Origin: Flavobacterium daejeonense DSM 17708
Lineage (GTDB): Bacteria > Bacteroidota > Bacteroidia > Flavobacteriales > Flavobacteriaceae
Reading direction: 5' to 3'
NCBI RefSeq assembly: GCF_000425425.1
Contig: NZ_AUDK01000012.1
Coordinates: 62,001-126,000 of the forward strand
Length of the DNA stretch: 64,000 nucleotides
The position numbers and the translations under genes were made by a program. The notes beneath the pieces were generated by a model. The model had not been told where the DNA came from. It did no database searches and worked only from the letters and a program-made list of their open reading frames with translations. This document shows, piece by piece, positions 56,415 to 63,845 of the stretch (positions are counted from its first letter, which is position 1; every line of letters begins with the position of its first letter).

Positions 56415-56918
56415 ATGAATAAAATATTTTTAATATTAAGTATACTTGGAATGTCGGGAATTAGTTGTACAACTAAAATAAAAAAACCCAATATGGAAGT
56501 CAAAATAAATATTATAGGTAAATTGAATTCTAATGAATTCAAGGGAAAAAACGGTACTTTCTATTCGATTAATATAGATTTAATAAATAATACTGACGCT
56601 ACAACTCGTTTTTGGGTTCTGTCATGCTCTTGGCAAGACAATTGGATATTTAACGGAGATGCTATAGACTTTTATAGTCAAGGTTGTGATAAAAATTATC
56701 CTACTATTATTGAAATAAAACCAAGACAAAAGTTAACTTATAATGGTATTATTCATATAAAGTCGAATAAAGAAGTCGGTATAAAATTGGGATTTGTTCT
56801 AATTAAAGAACATGATATTGTGAAAATGTCTGATTTTAGAAGTGTTTTAATTAATAAGATTAAGAATCAAAAAGACATCATTTGGGGAAATCTAAATAAT
56901 CACTCGGAAATCCATTAA
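56415..56918 (+). CDS. Candidate lipoprotein immunity protein for C2
   Basis: A 167-aa protein with a lipoprotein signal (LILSILGMSGISC) and a beta-rich mature part (YSINIDLINNTDATTRFWVLSC, KPRQKLTYNGIIHIKSNKEVG). It lies 73 bases after the C2 tip. Family not recognised. The lipid anchor puts it in the periplasmic face or outer membrane, where it would neutralise a toxin arriving from outside. Confidence 0.68.
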   Translation: MNKIFLILSILGMSGISCTTKIKKPNMEVKINIIGKLNSNEFKGKNGTFYSINIDLINNTDATTRFWVLSCSWQDNWIFNGDAIDFYSQGCDKNYPTIIEIKPRQKLTYNGIIHIKSNKEVGIKLGFVLIKEHDIVKMSDFRSVLINKIKNQKDIIWGNLNNHSEIH

Positions 56919-56920
56919 TC

Positions 56921-57054
56921 ACCCGATGGCGCAGATTTGTAGTTATCGTTAGCGCAGTCCAGAAGCTTCGGGATGCCTGTGCCGCAAAGTAGAGCAAATA
57001 AAAAAGTTGTAGTGGTAAAAAGCTACAACTTTTTTGTTCTAAACAAAAAGTGAC
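56921..57054 (+). repeat. Leader repeat of cassette C3
   Basis: Same element as at 52877, starting three bases after the immunity stop. It includes an extra gtccagaagcttcgggat segment that the C1 copy lacks, and the hairpin at 57000-57035. It joins the core at exactly the same base as in C1 and C5. Confidence 0.8.
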
Positions 57055-57063
57055 CGTAGCACG

Positions 57064-57282
57064 ATGTTTTATGGCAGTTTAGACAATAATAAACTGCTAA
57101 GACCCTTACGCAAATACTACTCTGCTGATGGAAGTATGGAAATAAAACACAATATCCAGACAGGAGCAGTCGAGTTTGTAACTTACATAGGCGGTGATGG
57201 CTACAGTGCCCCTATAGTGTTAAAAAGCGATGGAACAACCCAAATTATTTATATTTACAACGGGATTACCAAGGTAGTATAG
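57064..57282 (+). pseudogene. C3 RHS core, 5' part broken by a one-base deletion
   Basis: Reads as RHS core (MFYGSLDNNKLLRPLRKYY ... VLKSDGTTQ) and then goes out of frame. In the other copies the sequence is caaaattattt; here one A is missing from the run at 57242-57244, so the frame ends in IIYIYNGITKVV and a stop. The continuation of the core is found in another frame from about 57245 onward. A sequencing slip in the A run cannot be excluded. Confidence 0.8.
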
Positions 57283-57311
57283 TTGCTATTAGCGATGCTA
57301 CAGGTAATGTT

Positions 57312-58466
57312 TTGGAAAAACGTTTGTTTGATGCCTGGGGAAATGTATTAGTACAAAATGGAGCTGGCAATGTGTTAAATGGTCTTAGTTTACTGGATAG
57401 AGGTTATACAGGACATGAACATTTACAAAGCGTAGGACTCATACACATGAACGGACGTTTGTATGATGCTAAATTGCACCGTTTCCTACAACCGGATAAT
57501 TATGTGCAGGATCCGGGTAATACGCAAAACTATAACCGCTATGGGTATGTATTGAACAATCCGTTAAAATATATAGATCCTAGTGGTGAGCAAGGAGATA
57601 TTCCTGGTTCTAATGGAACTAATACTGGTGATGGTACTGGTAGTTACACAAGCACTGATTTAAATCAACTCTGGGATGATCTTAAGATGAAAGAATGGTT
57701 TAAAAGAAATTTTAGCGCCAGAAATTTTGGAAGAGCATGGGATGCAACTACAAAAGCTATAGATGATACAGGTAGTTTTATAGGTAGAAATGTAAAGTCA
57801 TTTTTGAAAAATATAGGTTCGTTATTTGGAGGGCACAAAAAATCAGGATCAACACCTAATATAGCTACTAACATTAATATGAATAATATTTCTGCTACAC
57901 CCGCTACACCCAGTATGTATAATAATTTTAATTTAGGAAATAATACTATGATTTCACAATATAATGGACATCCTATAATTCCTGCTAATACTGTTGGCTC
58001 ACCAGGAAATTCGAGCAATACTTTTTCTACTATTGGTCTGTTTGGAGACGTTGCAAACTACAGTGATGTGGGGTCATTTAGATTAGCCAGTAACGGTTTA
58101 TTTAGTCCAAAATATTACTCTTCGGGTTGGAATGGAGGCAGTCGAGCAGGAATAAAAACTTATAACTTTTCAAAATTGGGTGGAAAAATTTCTGCTGGAG
58201 CAGGTTTGGTTACCACTGGAATGTCTTATTATGATATTTCCAATGGAGACACAAGTCCAGTAACATGGGCTGATGCAACCATTGGGACTGCAGGTGTAAT
58301 CTCTTCAGGAGCTTATTATTTCAATGGAATTGAGATACCTTTTGTTGGTGAAGTTGTTGCGGCTTACGGAGCATTACGTCTTTCTTGGGATTATGGTTAT
58401 TACATGGGATCTTATTATGGTCCGAGTACTTGGTATGGAACAAATGACAATAAATGGTTTAAATAA
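57312..58466 (+). CDS. C3 core 3' part and hydrophobic toxin tip
   Basis: Continuation of the C3 core after the frameshift; the formal start is a TTG in the middle of the core (no ATG until 57447), so this is a displaced fragment rather than an autonomous gene. After DPSGE (nt 57576) a type-B linker follows (EWFKRNFSARNFGRAWD ... NVKSFLKNIGSLFGG HKKSG). It leads to a Gly/Ser-rich hydrophobic tip (GGKISAGAGLVTTGMSYYD, VGEVVAAYGALRLSWDYGYYMG). The tip resembles C0 only in being Gly-rich and hydrophobic. The associated immunity candidate is also a membrane protein, so membrane action is a reasonable guess. Confidence 0.65.
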   Translation: MEKRLFDAWGNVLVQNGAGNVLNGLSLLDRGYTGHEHLQSVGLIHMNGRLYDAKLHRFLQPDNYVQDPGNTQNYNRYGYVLNNPLKYIDPSGEQGDIPGSNGTNTGDGTGSYTSTDLNQLWDDLKMKEWFKRNFSARNFGRAWDATTKAIDDTGSFIGRNVKSFLKNIGSLFGGHKKSGSTPNIATNINMNNISATPATPSMYNNFNLGNNTMISQYNGHPIIPANTVGSPGNSSNTFSTIGLFGDVANYSDVGSFRLASNGLFSPKYYSSGWNGGSRAGIKTYNFSKLGGKISAGAGLVTTGMSYYDISNGDTSPVTWADATIGTAGVISSGAYYFNGIEIPFVGEVVAAYGALRLSWDYGYYMGSYYGPSTWYGTNDNKWFK

Positions 58467-58479
58467 ATAGTTTAAATAA

Positions 58480-58887
58480 ATGAATAATATATATTACATG
58501 ATTTGGGTTGATGCTATTCTAAATATTAGAAAGCATCACCCTAATAAAAAAGATTGGAAAACCACTCTACTTATATACGTTACATGGATACATGCTTTAA
58601 ATTTCTGGATATTATCAATTTGGTTAAAGTATTTTAATATTCTTTCAATACCACTTATACACATAAACTTGTTTCCAAGCAAAATGTTAAATAGCTTTTC
58701 CTCGTTTGCAATAGAATTTGCATTACCGTTTGGAATTATTAATTACTTTTTAATATTTTATAATGACAGATATGTAAAAATTATAAAAAAATATGGAAAT
58801 ATGAAAACTAGTTATGCTTTTATTTATTCAGCAATAGTAGCATTAGTCGCCTTATTTTCTGCATTTCTTTATGGAGCATTGAGTTAA
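58480..58887 (+). CDS. Candidate immunity protein for C3 (multi-TM)
   Basis: A 135-aa protein, ATG 13 bases after the toxin stop, with about three hydrophobic segments ([59 protein letters not shown]). No family recognised. Position and membrane nature parallel the C0 immunity candidate, although I see no sequence similarity between them. Confidence 0.6.
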   Translation: MNNIYYMIWVDAILNIRKHHPNKKDWKTTLLIYVTWIHALNFWILSIWLKYFNILSIPLIHINLFPSKMLNSFSSFAIEFALPFGIINYFLIFYNDRYVKIIKKYGNMKTSYAFIYSAIVALVALFSAFLYGALS

Positions 58888-58940
58888 ACAAAAAAAGCGA
58901 TCTTACTTTACTGGATAGAGGTTATACAGGACATGAGCAT

Positions 58941-59954
58941 TTGCAAAGCGTAGGACTCATACACATGAACGGGCGTTTGTATGATGCTAAGTTGCATCGT
59001 TTTCTGCAACCAGATAATTATGTTCAGGATCCGGGTAATACGCAAAACTATAATCGATATGGGTATGTACTTAATAATCCATTGAAGTATATTGATCCTA
59101 GTGGGGAGCAAACATCGCCAAATTGTGATACTTGTGGAGGATTTAATTTAGATAATACGCAATATGGAAATGGTATCATTAAATCTATTTTGGGAGATCC
59201 TAACGTACAAGAATGGCTAGATAGAAACCTAAGTGCACGAAATTTTGGTGATGCAGCAGATTTTGTTTGGGGAAATGTAAAGTCGTTTGGTAGAGATATT
59301 GGACATGTAGCTGATCAAGCTTGGGGAGGTATAAAGTCGTTTGGTAGAGCTATTGGACGTCTTTTTGGAGGAGGAAAAAAATCAGGCCCACCACCTAATA
59401 TGGGGACAAATGTGAATATGAGTTCTTATACATCCGGAACCGGTGGTAATTCGTTGGGGCAGTCAGGCAGAAATGATAACTGGGCAAAAGCTACTCTAGC
59501 TTTTATAAGTGCTGATGCTGCAATATTAGAACCTACAGATGCTTATTGGCCTAAGTGGGTAGTTGAAGGTGCTGCTGGTCTATCAGCAGCTGCATATCTT
59601 TATTCAGGAGATTATATGGCTAAAATGCAAAGAGAAATTGCTCGTATTAGCCAACGAGCAGCTGGTCCGCAGGGATTTGTTTATGAATTAGTAGCAACTA
59701 GAAATGGATCTTGTCCGAATTTAAATACAGGTGGTACTATGGATTTAAAGATAGGAGATGTTTGGAAATATGGACAAACAACAAAAGGATTTGGTAGATA
59801 TTCACAATCTGATCTTAGAAATAAAGGATTAAAAATGATACCTCTTCCTCCTGGTGGAAATCAAGTAGAGGTACTAATTCAAGAAAAATATTACATATAT
59901 AGTTATTTTTTTGCAAATGGTCATAGACCACCTGGAAATCCTATTTTTAGATAA
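58941..59954 (+). CDS. Orphan RHS core fragment plus toxin tip, cassette C4 (same toxin family as C1)
   Basis: 337 aa from a TTG; the first ATG is at 58965, and core homology already starts near 58899, 12 bases after the C3 immunity stop. This is a very short core (about 65 residues to DPSGE at nt 59094). The linker is type B ([17 protein letters not shown] ... [13 protein letters not shown]), as in C3. The toxin, however, matches C1: [37 protein letters not shown] and PPGN. The toxin is therefore joined to a different linker than in C1, showing shuffling at the linker/toxin border. No promoter or signal peptide; probably silent. Confidence 0.75.
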   Translation: MQSVGLIHMNGRLYDAKLHRFLQPDNYVQDPGNTQNYNRYGYVLNNPLKYIDPSGEQTSPNCDTCGGFNLDNTQYGNGIIKSILGDPNVQEWLDRNLSARNFGDAADFVWGNVKSFGRDIGHVADQAWGGIKSFGRAIGRLFGGGKKSGPPPNMGTNVNMSSYTSGTGGNSLGQSGRNDNWAKATLAFISADAAILEPTDAYWPKWVVEGAAGLSAAAYLYSGDYMAKMQREIARISQRAAGPQGFVYELVATRNGSCPNLNTGGTMDLKIGDVWKYGQTTKGFGRYSQSDLRNKGLKMIPLPPGGNQVEVLIQEKYYIYSYFFANGHRPPGNPIFR

Positions 59955-59973
59955 TAATTAAAATAAATAAAAA

Positions 59974-60426
59974 ATGAAGATTGCATTGGCTATATATACA
60001 TCAGCTGAAATAAAAAAAGAAACTGGATTTTTAATTGATTTTTCAGATGATCTGGAAGAGTATTTTCTGAAAAAAAAATATGGAAATGATTTAATAGACA
60101 TTATAATTGGCGTTATATGTGTAAGTCCTATTTTTGAACATTTTTTTAAGATAAGGAGACCAATATACACAAAAGAAAAAAAAGAAATAAACAGTGAAGG
60201 CTTTGAATATATTATAGAAAAATGTTTGGAATATGATATTAAATTAGATTTCGATATTTTTAAAAATTATTCAGAAATTGAAACAAAAAAATATTTAGCT
60301 AAAGAGATTATAAATTCTCTTTCTGTATTTGATTTAATGAAATCTAAAATTAAAAATTTTGATTCAGAAAAGTTTAAACAAGATTTGGAAAGTTATTTTA
60401 GAGAAAAAGGTTTGATAATAGATTAG
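59974..60426 (+). CDS. Candidate immunity protein for C4
   Basis: A 150-aa soluble protein, homologous over its whole length to the C1 immunity protein (shared IGVICVSPIFEHFFK, FDIFKN, MKSKIKNFDSEKFKQ and the DLESYFREKGLI end). It begins 20 bases after the C4 tip. Retention of the same toxin/immunity pair in two cassettes is strong internal evidence for the pairing. Likely cytosolic; Pfam name not recognised. Confidence 0.8.
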   Translation: MKIALAIYTSAEIKKETGFLIDFSDDLEEYFLKKKYGNDLIDIIIGVICVSPIFEHFFKIRRPIYTKEKKEINSEGFEYIIEKCLEYDIKLDFDIFKNYSEIETKKYLAKEIINSLSVFDLMKSKIKNFDSEKFKQDLESYFREKGLIID

Positions 60427-60539
60427 TTTTCCGCTCTACAAAGAACCCAATCGCTCGGACTTAAAATATTTAGCCAAACGGTTAGGACAATTCCAAAGCT
60501 TCGAGTTGCCCGTGCCTACAAAGTAGCACAGTAAAGTTT
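60427..60539. repeat. Degenerate leader-like segment before the C5 leader
   Basis: Contains ccaaagcttcgagttgcc and gtgcctacaaagtagcacag, recognisably a worn version of the gaagcttcgggatgcc / gtgcctgcaaagtagagca part of the leader that follows. No gene seen. Confidence 0.5.
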
Positions 60540-60674
60540 ACCCGATGGCGCAGATTTGTAGTTATCGTTAGCGCAGTCCAGAAGCTTCGGGATGCCTGTG
60601 CCTGCAAAGTAGAGCAAATAAAAAAGTTGTAGTCGTAAAAGGCTACAACTTTTTTGTTCTAAACAAAAAGTGAC
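60540..60674 (+). repeat. Leader repeat of cassette C5
   Basis: Third full copy, nearly identical to 56921-57054, with the hairpin at 60620-60655 (loop TCGTAAAAGG as in C1) and the same junction to core sequence. Confidence 0.8.
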
Positions 60675-60683
60675 CGTAGCACG

Positions 60684-61133
60684 ATGTTCTATGGTAGTTT
60701 AGACAATAATAAACTGCTAAGACCCTTACGCAAATACTACTCTGCCGATGGCAGCATGGAAATCAAACACAATATTCAAACAGGAGCTGTAGAATTTGTA
60801 ACTTACATAGGCGGTGATGGCTACAGTGCCCCTATAGTGTTAAAAAGTGATGGTACGACCCAAAATTATCTATATTTACAACGGGATTATCAAGGCAGTA
60901 TTGTTGCCATTAGCGATGCCACAGGTAATGTTTTGGAAAAACGTTTGTTTGATGCCTGGGGGAATGTATTAGTGCAAGACGGAACTGGTAATACTTTGAA
61001 CGGTCTTAGTATATTGGATAGAGGTTATACTGGACATGAGCATTTGCAAAGCGTAGGACTCATACTGTTGCGGCTTCAGTTGCTACTGCTGCTATTATCG
61101 TTGGATCAATGGGAACAGCCACGCCGCTTGTAG
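60684..61133 (+). pseudogene. C5 RHS core, truncated and out of frame with its tip
   Basis: Residues 1-127 are RHS core through [10 protein letters not shown]. At about nt 61061-61066 (catac) the sequence jumps straight into a toxin tip, skipping the whole [14 protein letters not shown]...DPSGE segment, and the joint is out of frame (LLRLQLLLLLL...). The original tip frame is open from 61064 (TVAASVATAA...). The junction motif needed for release is lost, so this copy cannot make a normal RHS toxin. Confidence 0.78.
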
Positions 61134-61891
61134 CTGCTGCTTGGGCAAGTGCGGGTGCGGGACTTGTAAGTGGTTCTCTCGGAGTAGCTTTAAATGGTGG
61201 GAATTTTGGGCAAATTGTCCTGGGGGGCTTGAAAGGAGCTGCTATGGGTGCTATGACAGGCTATGCAGGAGCCTATATGAGTGCTGCCATACACGCAGTA
61301 GGAATTATTCCCGGTATGTTATCCGGAGCAGCTACCTCAACTACTTTAACCGCAATGACCAACATAATATCAGGTAATGATTGGAATGCTGGTTTAGGTA
61401 TGACAGCATTATTTGGTACAATTGGTGGGGGTATTTCTGGGTTTTCAGCGGCTAAAGCTAGTGGTTCAGGGATTTGGTTTGGTACAGAAGTTAAGCCTTC
61501 TGCTACGGTTATTGCCGGGAAAATTGACGATTATACTAAAGAAGCTAAAGCACAATATAATAAATCTACTCAGGTGCAAGCTGAGCCTACTGGTATGTCC
61601 TTAAATGATTTAAACAAAACAGCTGAATACCCAGCTTCATATTTAGATCGTCCAAATCAGACAGGCACTCCTAATAGTGTTCATCAATATAAGACCATTG
61701 ATGGGAAGTCTTTACAAAATACAGTTTATAATATTGATGGGAAAGCAGTAATACAACTTGATTTTAAATCCCATGGCACTGGTAATATGATTGGAGTACC
61801 ACATGGTCATATTATGGATGTACCAGGTATAATTTCAACAGGTCATCAAGGAGAACACATTCCTTTTATGTTAATAAAATTTGGTAAATAA
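61109..61891 (+). CDS. C5 toxin tip (possible RNase-type polymorphic toxin domain)
   Basis: 260 aa from an internal ATG; the tip frame extends back to 61064. It starts with a Gly/Ala-rich hydrophobic stretch (AAAWASAGAGLVSGSLGVAL, GGLKGAAMGAMTGYAGAYM) and ends in a compact domain with VHQYKTIDGKSL, NIDGKAVIQLDFKSHG, VPHGHIM and GHQGEHIPF. The H/D-rich end with PHGHI recalls predicted RNase-type toxin domains (possibly the polymorphic toxin type 24 group), but I cannot confirm this. Followed after three bases by a small immunity candidate. Confidence 0.62.
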   Translation: MGTATPLVAAAWASAGAGLVSGSLGVALNGGNFGQIVLGGLKGAAMGAMTGYAGAYMSAAIHAVGIIPGMLSGAATSTTLTAMTNIISGNDWNAGLGMTALFGTIGGGISGFSAAKASGSGIWFGTEVKPSATVIAGKIDDYTKEAKAQYNKSTQVQAEPTGMSLNDLNKTAEYPASYLDRPNQTGTPNSVHQYKTIDGKSLQNTVYNIDGKAVIQLDFKSHGTGNMIGVPHGHIMDVPGIISTGHQGEHIPFMLIKFGK

Positions 61892-61894
61892 AAT

Positions 61895-62257
61895 ATGTTA
61901 GAAAAAATCACATCCGAATATGCAAAATTTCCTGATAGTCTTATAGAAGGAATCTGCTTTTTTCCTATTTCAAAAGTATCTGATAGTATTATAGAAGTTA
62001 CTTTAAGTTGTTATAATTTGAAAAAAGAGAATAAAAAAGAAATAATAAAATTAATTTTTACAAAAATTGAATTAGTTAAATTTAATCAATTCAATGATAA
62101 TCCAAGTTTATTTTTGGATGAAATTTATATTGATGATAAAAATGATTTAATAACATTCGATTTTTTTCCAATTGATCATTTTGATTATTTAGAAGAAAAT
62201 CCCAATTCTAATTTTATTATAAAATGTAGAAAAGTTGAATTTGAAGTTTTAAAATAA
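61895..62257 (+). CDS. Candidate immunity protein for C5
   Basis: A 120-aa soluble acidic protein (many Asp/Glu: FLDEIYIDDKNDLITFDFFPIDHFDYLEENP), beginning three bases after the C5 tip. No signal or TM. Family not recognised. Acidic character fits a protein that masks a basic nuclease surface, which is inference. Confidence 0.65.
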   Translation: MLEKITSEYAKFPDSLIEGICFFPISKVSDSIIEVTLSCYNLKKENKKEIIKLIFTKIELVKFNQFNDNPSLFLDEIYIDDKNDLITFDFFPIDHFDYLEENPNSNFIIKCRKVEFEVLK

Positions 62258-62284
62258 AAATGGTTTGTTTGATTGTTCCCCAGC

Positions 62285-62310
62285 TGCGCAAAGTCTCCTG
62301 ACTTTGCGCA
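62285..62310. terminator. Hairpin downstream of C5 immunity gene
   Basis: TGCGCAAAGTC (62285-62295) pairs with GACTTTGCGCA (62300-62310), TCCT loop. No T tract. It lies in a 126-base gap between the C5 immunity gene and the C6 core fragment; the rest of the gap shows nothing. Confidence 0.5.
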
Positions 62311-62443
62311 ATAATTAAAACTTGATTCTCGCGGTCGCACGAAATAAATTTCAATGAAGTTAATCTTTTCGCGTAGTTCGTGAGATTATCAAGGCAGTAT
62401 TGTAGCTATAAGTGATGCAACCGGGCAAGTATTAGAAAAACGT

Positions 62444-63418
62444 TTGTTTGATGCCTGGGGAAATGTATTAGTGCAAGACGGAACTGGTAATACTTTGAAC
62501 GGTCTTAGTATATTGGATAGAGGTTATACTGGACATGAGCATTTGCAAAGCGTAGGACTCATACACATGAACGGACGTTTGTATGATGCTAAATTGCATC
62601 GTTTTCTGCAACCAGATAATTATGTTCAGGATCCGGGTAATACGCAAAACTATAATAGGTATGGGTATGTTTTGAATAATCCACTAAAGTATACCGATTG
62701 GACTGGGGAAAAGTGGAAGATAAAGTTAACTTGGAGTGATTTATTTGCTGGGGTTTCAATTTTAGCAGGTACAGCTTTAGTGATTTTTGGAGGCCCAGCG
62801 GGAGTTGCCTTAGGGACAAAATTAATTGTCGCAGGAGGCACACATTTTTTAGCAACAACAGCAATGGTAATAACTCAAGGTAAATCTTGGACAGAGGCTT
62901 CAAACTATATAGGTTTTCAATCGCCTACTATAACAATTGACACAGGGTGGGGAGATAGCAAACCAAACGGTGTTAATCAAAATGAACCTGTTGTAAAGCC
63001 AAAAACGGTTGAAGATGTAAAAAAAGATAAAGGAGAAGATTCATTTCACCCAGGGCAACTTTTACCTAATTTCAAATCAGACATTGGATTTGATATTTTA
63101 AAATTTAAAGGGTTGCATTATGGAGTGCCTGAATTTGAAACTAGTCTTCTGAATGGTAGAGGGGCAATTACACCAGGTCCAATTTCATTCTATCCAACAA
63201 GAGGATCTTATGACCCAAATTACTCTACCCATGAACCAGGTCATGCACTACAATTTGCTCTTATGGGAGTGTGGTACTATCCTATTATTGCATTGCCTAG
63301 TATAGTGAATGCAAATAGTAAGAATGCTGGCGATAGCTATACTGAAAAAACTGCTAATCAATTATGGTATTGGTGGTCTGGGGAAAAAGATTCAAGAAAT
63401 AAACGATATAGAGATTAA
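62444..63418 (+). CDS. Orphan RHS core plus zinc-metallopeptidase-like tip, cassette C6
   Basis: 324 aa from a TTG inside the core; core homology begins at 62384 (DYQGSIVAISDATG), abutting unrelated DNA. The usual junction DPSGE is replaced by DWTGE. A divergent type-A linker follows (ending GVNQNEPVVKPKT), then a toxin with STHEPGHALQFALMG. The HEPGH is an HExxH zinc-peptidase motif, and YTEKTANQLWYWW about 45 residues later supplies a likely glutamate ligand. It is probably a secreted protease toxin. The immunity gene starts two bases after the stop and encodes a lipoprotein. Confidence 0.75.
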   Translation: MFDAWGNVLVQDGTGNTLNGLSILDRGYTGHEHLQSVGLIHMNGRLYDAKLHRFLQPDNYVQDPGNTQNYNRYGYVLNNPLKYTDWTGEKWKIKLTWSDLFAGVSILAGTALVIFGGPAGVALGTKLIVAGGTHFLATTAMVITQGKSWTEASNYIGFQSPTITIDTGWGDSKPNGVNQNEPVVKPKTVEDVKKDKGEDSFHPGQLLPNFKSDIGFDILKFKGLHYGVPEFETSLLNGRGAITPGPISFYPTRGSYDPNYSTHEPGHALQFALMGVWYYPIIALPSIVNANSKNAGDSYTEKTANQLWYWWSGEKDSRNKRYRD

Positions 63419-63419
63419 T

Positions 63420-63842
63420 ATGAAAAAAATATTTGCTTTAGTTTGGATTATATTTTTTCAACTTTTATTTAGTTGTCATTATCAACATCATGAATTAAAA
63501 ATAGTAAATAACTCAAACGAAATTGTTTATTATGAAACCTATTTTCATAAAGATTTAGATAAATATGATGTATATAATAAGTATCAAAAAGTTTATTATT
63601 TAGAGGACTATAAAGTTCTCAATCCTAAAGACTCTATTCGTCCAGCAAATCAAAGTGCATGGAGTTATGATATAGAAACTATTTCTAAAGATTCTACATT
63701 AACAGTGGCCTTTTTTAGTAGAGCTGCTGTTAAAAAATATGGTTGGGATAAAATAATATTATTAAAAAAATACAAAACCTATACCTATAACATAAAACAA
63801 TTAGATAGTATGAATTGGGTTGTTGAGCATAAAGAGAAATAG
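63420..63842 (+). CDS. Candidate lipoprotein immunity protein for C6
   Basis: A 140-aa protein; the ATG at 63420 opens a lipoprotein signal (MKKIFALVWIIFFQLLFSC). The mature part is beta-rich and Tyr-rich (VYYETYFHKDLDKYD, KYKTYTYNIKQLDSMNW). Family not recognised. Envelope location fits a protease toxin that acts outside the cytoplasm. Confidence 0.68.
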   Translation: MKKIFALVWIIFFQLLFSCHYQHHELKIVNNSNEIVYYETYFHKDLDKYDVYNKYQKVYYLEDYKVLNPKDSIRPANQSAWSYDIETISKDSTLTVAFFSRAAVKKYGWDKIILLKKYKTYTYNIKQLDSMNWVVEHKEK

Positions 63843-63845
63843 TAA

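Noticed and set aside
52792..60655. CRISPR-like array made of the repeated hairpins
   Set aside because: Only four copies, kilobases apart, separated by genes and not by short spacers; no cas genes.
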